Shown here piece by piece: positions 49,452 through 55,767 of a DNA stretch of 64,000 nt (positions within the stretch are counted from its first letter, which is position 1; every line of letters begins with the position of its first letter). The stretch is taken from positions 62,001-126,000 of the forward strand of contig NZ_LBMU02000041.1 in assembly GCF_001005085.2 (NCBI RefSeq), read 5' to 3'. The position numbers and the translations under genes are program-made. This stretch comes from Streptomyces humi. GTDB lineage: Bacteria; Actinomycetota; Actinomycetes; Streptomycetales; Streptomycetaceae. The notes beneath the pieces are model-generated. The model made no database searches. It worked only from the letters and a program-made list of their open reading frames with translations, and was not told the origin of the DNA.

Positions 49452-49841
49452 ATGCTCGTCCGTGACGCCATGAGCACGGTGGTCCTCACCGTCGGCCCAG
49501 CCCACACCCTCCGCCAGGCAGCCGCCCTGATGTCCGCGCGCCGCGTCGGCGCGGCGATCGTCCACGACCCGGACGCCGGCATCGGGATCCTCACCGAACG
49601 CGACATCCTCAACTCGGTCGGCCTGGGCCAGGACCCGGACCGCGAGCCCATCCACGCCCACACCACCAACGACGTCGTGTTCGCCGCCCCCACGTGGACC
49701 CTGGAAGAGGCGGCCCGCGCGATGGCCGACGGCGGCTTCCGGCACCTGATCGTCCTCGACGGCGGCGAACCGGCCGGGATCGTCTCGGTCCGCGACGTCA
49801 TCCGCTGCTGGGCCGGGACCCGCACGCCGCAGCCCGCCTAG
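49452..49841 (+). CDS. Two-CBS-domain protein
   Basis: A 129-residue protein made of one pair of CBS motifs (about 7-60 and 73-122): VRDAMSTVVLTVGPAHTLRQAAALMSARRVGAAIV... IGILTERDIL and VVFAAPTWTLEEAARAMADGGFRHLIVLD...GIVSVRDVI. CBS pairs bind adenosine nucleotides and usually sense energy state. ATG 49452 is chosen because TAGGAGG sits 11 nt upstream; a GTG at 49440 is too close to it. It ends 4 bp before the Fur-type operator. Confidence 0.88.
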   Translation: MLVRDAMSTVVLTVGPAHTLRQAAALMSARRVGAAIVHDPDAGIGILTERDILNSVGLGQDPDREPIHAHTTNDVVFAAPTWTLEEAARAMADGGFRHLIVLDGGEPAGIVSVRDVIRCWAGTRTPQPA

Positions 49842-49844
49842 GAC

Positions 49845-49861
49845 ATTGGACTAAGTCCAAT
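49845..49861 (+). promoter_or_regulatory. Perfect Fur-family palindrome (autoregulatory operator)
   Basis: ATTGGACT-A-AGTCCAAT is a perfect 8-1-8 inverted repeat, the 7-1-7 arrangement used by Fur/PerR-type dimers. It lies 52-68 bp before the -10 of the Fur-family gene. A further half-site, AAGTCCA, follows at 49864-49870. Confidence 0.85.
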
Positions 49862-49912
49862 TCAAGTCCACCTCCAAAGTCACACAGCTTCGGAAAATGG
49901 TCCACCGGCTGT

Positions 49913-49918
49913 TAGGCT
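49913..49918 (+). promoter_or_regulatory. Putative -10 (TAGGCT), leaderless fur-type gene
   Basis: TAGGCT lies 7 nt before the ATG and there is no ribosome binding site, so the mRNA is probably leaderless. Confidence 0.55.
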
Positions 49919-49925
49919 GGTTTCC

Positions 49926-50345
49926 ATGAGTGACCTTCTGGAACGGCTGCGTGGACGCGGATGGCGGATGACCGCGCAGCGACGCGTGGTGGCCGAGGTC
50001 CTCGACGGCGAGCACGTCCACCTGACGGCCGACGAGGTCCACGCCAGGGCCGTCGTCAAGCTGCCCGAGATCTCCCGGGCGACCGTCTACAACACCCTGG
50101 GCGAGCTGGTCACGCTCGGCGAGGTCCTCGAGGTCTCCACGGACAAGCGTGCCAAGCGGTACGACCCGAACGCGCACCAACCGCACCACCACCTGGTCTG
50201 CTCCCGCTGCGGCTCCATCCGCGACGTCCACCCGACCGGCAACCCGCTGGCCGACCTGCCCAGCTCGGAGCGGTTCGGCTTCACGGTCTCCGACGTCGAG
50301 GTGACCTACCGCGGCCTCTGCCCGGACTGCATGGCGGCCGCCTGA
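49926..50345 (+). CDS. catR: Fur-family metalloregulator, CatR/PerR type
   Basis: A 139-residue Fur-family repressor. The winged helix (about 10-80) contains RMTAQRRVVAEVL and LPEISRATVYNTLGELVTLGEV. The metal sites are HQPHHHLVCSRCG (C92xxC95 type) and the C-terminal CPDC pair, forming the structural zinc. I assign it to the peroxide-sensing CatR group from memory of the S. coelicolor locus. No catalase gene is adjacent, so its target genes must be elsewhere. A perfect palindrome lies upstream and a strong terminator downstream. Confidence 0.88.
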   Translation: MSDLLERLRGRGWRMTAQRRVVAEVLDGEHVHLTADEVHARAVVKLPEISRATVYNTLGELVTLGEVLEVSTDKRAKRYDPNAHQPHHHLVCSRCGSIRDVHPTGNPLADLPSSERFGFTVSDVEVTYRGLCPDCMAAA

Positions 50346-50356
50346 CGTACGGCCCC

Positions 50357-50395
50357 CGAAGGCCCCGGCACCCCTCGAGGGCGCCGGGGCCTTCG
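50357..50395 (+). terminator. Terminator after the Fur-family gene
   Basis: 13-bp perfect stem CGAAGGCCCCGGC / GCCGGGGCCTTCG with a 13-nt loop, 11 bp after the stop codon. Confidence 0.85.
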
Positions 50396-50478
50396 CGTCG
50401 CCGTACCCGCGCACGGGGTTCCCGAATCTGACGGGTCGTCATATGGTCGGCGGGTCCGCACTCTTGCGAGGAGTTCCC

Positions 50479-51246
50479 GTGGGAGAGCCGTATCCGAAGC
50501 TCCGTGCCCATGCCCTGACCCGCGCCTTCGGCCGGGCCCCCCGCCGGGTCGACGCCCTCGGCCCGCTCGACCTGACCGTCACAACCGGCGAGTTCGTCTG
50601 TCTCGTCGGACCCTCGGGCTGCGGCAAGTCCACGCTCCTGCGGATCGCCGCCGGCCTGCTGCGCCCCAGCGGCGGCCGGCTGGAGATCCGTACCGACAGC
50701 GCCCGGCCGGCGGCGATGATCTTCCAGGACTACGGCATCTACGACTGGAAGACGGTCCTCGCCAACGTCCGCTTCGGCCTCGACGTCCAGCGTGTCCCGC
50801 GCCGCGCGGGGAACGCCCGCGCCATGGACTGGCTGACCCGGCTGGGACTCTCGGACTTCGCCGACGCGTACCCCGGGGCCCTCTCCGGCGGTATGCGGCA
50901 GCGGGTGGCGATCGCGCGGGCCCTCGCCGTGGAGCCCGAACTCCTGCTCATGGACGAACCGTTCGCGGCCCTGGACGCACAGCTGCGGGTGATCCTCCAG
51001 GACGAACTCCTGGACCTCACCCAGGCCCTGCGCACGACCACCCTCTTCATCACCCACAGCCTGGAGGAGGCGCTGGTGCTCGGCGACCGGGTGCTGGTGA
51101 TGTCGGCCCGGCCGGGCCGGATCATCGCCGAGCACCGCCCGCCGTTCCCGCGTCCGCGCACCGGAGAGGTCCGCGACGCCCCGGAGTTCACGGCACTGAA
51201 GAGCGAGCTGTGGGAACTGCTGCGGAAGGAGGCGGTGCCGGCATGA
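50479..51246 (+). CDS. ABC transporter ATP-binding protein (SsuB/TauB-like)
   Basis: A 255-residue ATPase of the nitrate/sulfonate/taurine-type importer group. Walker A is GPSGCGKST, the Q-loop is in MIFQDYG, the signature is LSGGMRQRVAIARAL, Walker B is LLLMDEPFAALDAQLR and the H-loop is FITHSLEEAL. The GTG at 50479 has GAGGAG 5 nt upstream. It is the first gene of a three-gene operon joined by 4-bp overlaps. Confidence 0.93.
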   Translation: MGEPYPKLRAHALTRAFGRAPRRVDALGPLDLTVTTGEFVCLVGPSGCGKSTLLRIAAGLLRPSGGRLEIRTDSARPAAMIFQDYGIYDWKTVLANVRFGLDVQRVPRRAGNARAMDWLTRLGLSDFADAYPGALSGGMRQRVAIARALAVEPELLLMDEPFAALDAQLRVILQDELLDLTQALRTTTLFITHSLEEALVLGDRVLVMSARPGRIIAEHRPPFPRPRTGEVRDAPEFTALKSELWELLRKEAVPA

Positions 51247-52106
51247 CGACCCTCACCCCGGAGCGGGAGCCCGCGGTCCTGGTCCGCGCCCCCGGACCGG
51301 CCGAACTGCGCCCGGCCCGCACCCACCGGCGCCGCCGCGCCCTGGAGCTGACGCTGGCCGCGGCCGTCCCCCTGCTCCTGGTCCTCCTCTGGCAACTGGC
51401 CGCGACCCGGGCCTGGATCGACGACCGCGTCTATCCGGCGCCCTCCACGATCCTCTCCGACGGCTGGGACCGGGCGACCACGGGCGACCTGTGGCCGGAC
51501 GTCCGGGCGACCTGCCGCCGGGTGCTCGCCGGCTACGCCGTGGGTACCGCGGCCGGTTACGCACTGGGGTTGCTGATGGGCTCGCTCCCCCTGGTCAGGG
51601 CGGCCCTGGAACCCCTCCTGGACGCCCTCTACGTGGTGCCGAAGCTGGCACTGCTCCCGGTCTTCCTGAACATGTTCGGGCTGGGCGAAGGGCCGCAGGT
51701 CGCCCTGGTGGCGGTGACGGTCTTCTTCTTCGTCTGGATCTCCACGATGTCGGCGGTGATCGCCGTCCCGTCCGGCCACCGCGACGCGGGCCGGGTGTTC
51801 GGCGCCTCACCCTGGCAGATGTTCCGCCATGTGCTGCTGCCGGCCTCGCTGCCCGCGGTCCTGGTCGGGGCGCGGATCGCCGCGGGAGTGGCCGTGCTGG
51901 TGATCGTCGCCTCCGAGCAGATCGCGGCCACGGACGGCCTGGGCCATCTGATCTTCGACTCGCGGGCGCTGTTCGAGAACGACGTGATGTTCGTGGGGAT
52001 CGTCTGCGTCGCGGTACTGGGCGTGGTCTTCTCCGAGCTGATCCGGTTCGTCGGCCGCCTGCTCACCCCCTGGGCGCCGCGGGACCGGGGACGGGGGCAG
52101 TCATGA
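51243..52106 (+). CDS. ABC transporter permease (SsuC/TauC-like)
   Basis: A 287-residue membrane subunit with about six helices. The ATPase-docking EAA loop reads GHRDAGRVFGASPWQMFRHVLLPASLPAVLVGARIA. A conserved stretch ALEPLLDALYVVPKLALLPVFLNMFGLGEGPQVALV matches SsuC/ThiX-like permeases. The start overlaps the ATPase stop and the end overlaps the binding-protein start, both in ATGA. Confidence 0.93.
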   Translation: MTTLTPEREPAVLVRAPGPAELRPARTHRRRRALELTLAAAVPLLLVLLWQLAATRAWIDDRVYPAPSTILSDGWDRATTGDLWPDVRATCRRVLAGYAVGTAAGYALGLLMGSLPLVRAALEPLLDALYVVPKLALLPVFLNMFGLGEGPQVALVAVTVFFFVWISTMSAVIAVPSGHRDAGRVFGASPWQMFRHVLLPASLPAVLVGARIAAGVAVLVIVASEQIAATDGLGHLIFDSRALFENDVMFVGIVCVAVLGVVFSELIRFVGRLLTPWAPRDRGRGQS

Positions 52107-53233
52107 GGACCCTTCGGTGCCTGGTGGCGACGGCGGCGCTGGCCCTCGTGGCGACGGCCTGCTCGGCACAGCACTCCGGGGACCCCGGGGCGGCCACGGC
52201 ACCCCGCACGGTCCGTCCGGTGGCGGGCTGCGGCAAGGCGTCCTGGACCGACCCGGCCGATCTCTCGCCGACCCGCTCCCCCGCCCGCTGCTCGGCCGGA
52301 AGACCGGCGCCCGTACCCCTCGCCGAGCGCCGGAAGATCACGATCGCCACCGGCACGCTGAGCGCGGAGTACGTGGCCCCTCTCGAAGTCGCTCTCGACA
52401 AGGGCGAGTTCAAGGCGGAAGGGCTGGACGTCACGCTCAAGGTGCTGCCCACCCCGGACGCGCTGCCACTGCTGGCCAAGGGGGACATCGACGCGATGTG
52501 GGCGGCGCCCGAGGCAGCCGTGATGAACGGCGTCCGCGGCGGCTTCGACATCAAGTGGGTCGCGGGCAACTTCTCGCCCGCCCCGGGGTCGAGGAGCGGC
52601 CTGTGGGTACGGCTGAAGGACGGCGAGAGCGCGGCCGGCGTGCGGATGGCGGGGCGCACGCTGGGCACGATGATCGGCAAGGGTTCGGTGATCGCGTACC
52701 CCATGCAGAAGGCGCTGGCGAGCCATGGCGGCGGCCTCGACCGGATCCGCTACCAGCAACTGGGCTCGGCGGACGTCCTCACGGCCCTGCGGAACGGTGG
52801 CGTCGACTCGGCGTGGCTGCTCGACCCGGTGTGGCGGCAGGTCACCGGCAGGGCGGGCTACGCGTTCCTGGGCGGCCAGCCGCAGGGCGAGCCGCTGGGC
52901 GGGATGCTGTACGGCCGTACGCTGCTGAACGACGACGTGGACGCCGGGGTGGCGCTGCTCAGGGCCTACATCCGCACCGTCGACACGTACTTCGCGGGCG
53001 ACTACAAGGCGGACGGGACCTTTGTCGCCTACCTGGCGAAGCTCCTGAAGACCGACCCAGCGATCCTGCGCGCCACACCCCCGATGCGCATGGACTGGGA
53101 GATCCGTGCCGGCACGACGACGCGTCTCCAGGCGGCGTACCGCGCCCAGGGCGTCGAGTCGGGCTCCCCGCTGCCGGAGTCCCGGACCGTGGACCGGGCC
53201 CTGTACGAGGAGGCGGTCGGCCACCGGCCGTAG
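52103..53233 (+). CDS. ABC substrate-binding lipoprotein (NMT1/SsuA-like)
   Basis: A 376-residue lipoprotein with the lipobox VATAC (Cys20). Before the NMT1/THI5-like solute-binding domain (from about residue 78, ITIATGTLSAEYVAPLEVALDKGEF) there is an unusual Pro-rich leader containing two further cysteines, C43 and C63, which could form a disulfide. LPTPDALPLLAKGDIDAMWAAPEAAVMNGV matches sulfonate, aliphatic or pyrimidine binders. The ligand is unknown; no sulfonate oxygenase or thiamine gene or riboswitch is nearby. Confidence 0.9.
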   Translation: MRTLRCLVATAALALVATACSAQHSGDPGAATAPRTVRPVAGCGKASWTDPADLSPTRSPARCSAGRPAPVPLAERRKITIATGTLSAEYVAPLEVALDKGEFKAEGLDVTLKVLPTPDALPLLAKGDIDAMWAAPEAAVMNGVRGGFDIKWVAGNFSPAPGSRSGLWVRLKDGESAAGVRMAGRTLGTMIGKGSVIAYPMQKALASHGGGLDRIRYQQLGSADVLTALRNGGVDSAWLLDPVWRQVTGRAGYAFLGGQPQGEPLGGMLYGRTLLNDDVDAGVALLRAYIRTVDTYFAGDYKADGTFVAYLAKLLKTDPAILRATPPMRMDWEIRAGTTTRLQAAYRAQGVESGSPLPESRTVDRALYEEAVGHRP

Positions 53234-53236
53234 GCA

Positions 53237-53345
53237 CCGGCCGTGCGCACAGCCGGCCGTGCGCACAGCCGGCCGTACGCACAGCCGGCCGTACGCACAG
53301 GCCGTGGGGCACCCTGCCGTGGGGCACCCTGCCGTGGGGCACCTG
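53237..53345 (+). repeat. Two adjoining short tandem repeat arrays
   Basis: Four 16-bp units CCGGCCGTGCGCACAG (53237-53300; units 3 and 4 have TAC in place of TGC) followed by three 15-bp units GCCGTGGGGCACCCT (53301-53345; the last ends CTG). They lie directly after the lipoprotein stop and before a tRNA terminator, which suggests slippage in non-coding DNA. Confidence 0.9.
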
Positions 53346-53368
53346 GGGCCGTCGAGCACCCGGTCATG

Positions 53369-53413
53369 AAAAAGCCGAGGGCCGGAGTCCGTTTCCGGAT
53401 TCCGGCCCTCGGC
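53369..53413 (-). terminator. Terminator after initiator tRNA copy 1
   Basis: 13-bp perfect stem GCCGAGGGCCGGA / TCCGGCCCTCGGC with a 14-nt loop, followed on the minus strand by a run of five T residues. It lies 7 bp past the tRNA 3' end. Confidence 0.9.
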
Positions 53414-53419
53414 CTTCAG

Positions 53420-53493
53420 TAGCGGGGACAGGATTTGAACCTGCGACCTCTGGGTTATGAGCCCAGCGAGCTACCGAGCTGCTCCACCCCGCG
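53420..53493 (-). tRNA. tRNA-fMet (CAT), copy 1
   Basis: A 74-nt tRNA without encoded CCA. The anticodon CAT sits in GGGCTCATAACCC, with the three G-C pairs in the anticodon stem that mark initiator tRNAs. The acceptor stem starts CGCGGGG and ends CCCCGCT, leaving an unpaired first position (C1 opposite U72), the other initiator hallmark, where E. coli has C1-A72. Identical over all 74 nt to the copy at 55637. Confidence 0.95.
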
Positions 53494-53577
53494 TCGATGA
53501 ATGCAACATTACGTGAGAGATGCGGGAAGAAGCAAATCAACCCCCGCGACCCTCACTGACCTGCGAAAAGGGCGCTC

Positions 53578-55419
53578 TCACGCGGACAGCTCCTCGCGCA
53601 GCGCGTCCCGCAACCGCCCCGCCCGTTCGCTCACCTCGGCCGGCCCCAGCGCCACCGCCCGGTCGGCCCAGCGCTGGCCCTCCGCCAGCTCACCCCGACG
53701 CGCGTAGACCAGGGCCAGCCGCAGCGCCGCCCGCCCGTGCCCGGCGTCCGCTGCCCGCTCCCACCAGACCGCCGCCTCCGGCTCGCTGCCCTCGCGGGCC
53801 AGCAGCAGGCCCAGGTTGAAGGCCCCGTTGCGCGACCCGGCCTCGGCCGCCGCCCGGTACCAGCGCGCCGCCTCCACCACGTCCCCGCGCGCCGCGGCCA
53901 GCATCCCGACCCGTACCTGGGCGCGCCGGTGGCCCTGCGAGGCGGCCCGCTCGTACCACTCCTCGCACTCCGTCTTCACGTTCAGCGAGGACTCCCCGAG
54001 CTCGTGCTCGGACACCGTGGGCCGGCGCGCGTCGAGCACGGCGGCCAGCCGGTACGCGGCCTCGGCGCTGCCGCCGCCCGCCGCGCACCGCAGATGCAGT
54101 TCGGCGGCGGCCTCGTCGCCCTCACGGAGCCGGGCGATGCCGACCTGGAGCGCGGCCTCGGTGTGCCCGGCGGCGGCCGCCTGCTCGTAGCAGCGCAGCG
54201 CGACCCGGTCCTCGCCCCGCCCGGCGTACAGGATCCCCAGGTTGAAGGCGGCGTCCACGCTGCCCGCCTCCGCGGCCTTGGAGAACCACGGCTCGGCGCC
54301 GGACGTGTCACCGACCTGGAGCAGCAGGATGGCGAGCGCGTTCGCGGCCTCCCGGTGCCCGGCGTACGCGGCCCGCCGGTACCACTGCTCGGCCTGCGCG
54401 GTCCGGCCCTGTTCGGCGCAGAGCAGCCCGAGGTTGTACGCGCCGTTGTCGTCGCCCGCGTCCATCGCCGCCCGGTACCAGCGTTCGGCGGTCTGGGTCT
54501 CGCCGCGCTCGGCGTGCAGCGCGCCGAGCGCGTTCGCCGCGTTGCCGTCGCCGTCCTGGGCGGCCCGCAGCCACCAGATGGCCGCGTTCTCGGTGTCCCC
54601 GGCGTCGCGCAGCAGGAAGCCGAGCGCACAGGCGGCCCGGGCCTCGCCGTCCTTGGCGGAGGTCAGGTACCAGCGCCCGGCCTCCTTCAGCTCGCCGCGC
54701 TTCTCCAGGATCGCCCCGAGGTGCAGGGCGGCCCGCCGGTGCCCGCGTGCGGCGGCCTGCCGGTACCACTGCTCGGCCTCGGCGGCCTCCGCGGCACCGG
54801 CCGCGGTCTCCACGGCGGCACCGACGTCACCCCCGGCACCCTCCTCGCCCACCGCCGGCCTGCGGTCGAGCGCACGGGCCAGCCGGTACGCCGCCTCCCG
54901 GTGGCCGCGTTCGGCGGCGGCCCGCATCCACTGTCCCGCGGTCGCGTCACCGCGGTGCTCCAGCAGGTCGGCGAGCGCGTAGGCGCCGAGCGGATGCCCC
55001 TGCTCGGCGGACTGGCGCAGCCAGTACTCGGCGGCCGGTTCGTCCCCGCGCTCACGGTGGTGGCGGCCCAGCGCGTGGGCGGCGGCCGCGGAGCCGGCGA
55101 CGGCGGCGATCCGCCACCAGCCGGCCGCCTCGTCGGGGTAACCGCGCTGGTGGAGCAGGACACCGAGGTTGTTGGCGGCGGCGCGGTCGCCCGCGGCGGT
55201 GGCGGCCCGCAGCTGGGGCTCTGCCCCGTCGAGGTCGCCACGGCGCAGCAGCATGGCGCCGAGGACGCTCATCGCCTCGACGTCACCGCCCTCGGCCTGG
55301 AGCCGACGGCGTGCCTCCTCAGCGGCCTCGGCGGCCTCGTCGCGGGTCGGCTCCTCGCCCGAAGGCTGCACAAATCGCCCTGTCTCGAACAGAGTTGCCT
55401 TGTCCCCCATAACGTTCAT
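53578..55419 (-). CDS. SEL1/TPR repeat protein
   Basis: A 613-residue protein built from about 15 helical repeats of 35-37 residues of the SEL1/TPR type, for example AEQWYRRAAYAGHREAANALAILLLQVGDT and ALRCYEQAAAAGHTEAALQVGIARLREGDE. No signal peptide or catalytic domain is seen, so it is a cytosolic scaffold or adaptor. It starts at ATG 55419, or possibly ATG 55410. The two identical initiator tRNA genes flank it on the same strand. Confidence 0.9.
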   Translation of the reverse strand: MNVMGDKATLFETGRFVQPSGEEPTRDEAAEAAEEARRRLQAEGGDVEAMSVLGAMLLRRGDLDGAEPQLRAATAAGDRAAANNLGVLLHQRGYPDEAAGWWRIAAVAGSAAAAHALGRHHRERGDEPAAEYWLRQSAEQGHPLGAYALADLLEHRGDATAGQWMRAAAERGHREAAYRLARALDRRPAVGEEGAGGDVGAAVETAAGAAEAAEAEQWYRQAAARGHRRAALHLGAILEKRGELKEAGRWYLTSAKDGEARAACALGFLLRDAGDTENAAIWWLRAAQDGDGNAANALGALHAERGETQTAERWYRAAMDAGDDNGAYNLGLLCAEQGRTAQAEQWYRRAAYAGHREAANALAILLLQVGDTSGAEPWFSKAAEAGSVDAAFNLGILYAGRGEDRVALRCYEQAAAAGHTEAALQVGIARLREGDEAAAELHLRCAAGGGSAEAAYRLAAVLDARRPTVSEHELGESSLNVKTECEEWYERAASQGHRRAQVRVGMLAAARGDVVEAARWYRAAAEAGSRNGAFNLGLLLAREGSEPEAAVWWERAADAGHGRAALRLALVYARRGELAEGQRWADRAVALGPAEVSERAGRLRDALREELSA

Positions 55420-55592
55420 CGTCGCACCACCTGCAACCTGGGTACACCACGTATACCGCAGACCGTGAGGTCACTTCAGCGTTTTGTCGACATGCCCACA
55501 GAACGACAAGTCAAACACATCTCCCTCAACTCCCGGCAGCGGCGCGGCGCCCCGTCGACCGGTACATGCGTTCGTCACCTGTCCGGACATCA

Positions 55593-55629
55593 CGAAGGCC
55601 CGGATCCCTCAAGAGGATCCGGGCCTTCG
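55593..55629 (-). terminator. Terminator after initiator tRNA copy 2
   Basis: 15-bp perfect stem CGAAGGCCCGGATCC / GGATCCGGGCCTTCG with a 7-nt loop, 7 bp past the tRNA 3' end on the minus strand. Confidence 0.88.
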
Positions 55630-55636
55630 ACTTCAG

Positions 55637-55710
55637 TAGCGGGGACAGGATTTGAACCTGCGACCTCTGGGTTATGAGCCCAGCGAGCTACCGAGCTGCT
55701 CCACCCCGCG
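55637..55710 (-). tRNA. tRNA-fMet (CAT), copy 2
   Basis: Identical to the tRNA at 53420: anticodon CAT, three G-C anticodon-stem pairs, C1-U72 mismatch, no encoded CCA. Each copy has its own terminator, so they are separate transcription units. Confidence 0.95.
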
Positions 55711-55767
55711 CCGTTGCCTGCAAACCGTACCACGGCGCGGAGCGGACTTGATCATCTGCCCCGGTGA

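Noticed and set aside
50400..50478. Thiamine (TPP) riboswitch before the ABC importer
   Set aside because: The 80 bp between the terminator and the GTG show no CTGAGA or similar TPP core, so a thiamine-precursor role is not supported.
53237..53345. CRISPR array
   Set aside because: The repeats are contiguous with no spacers and no cas gene is present in the window.
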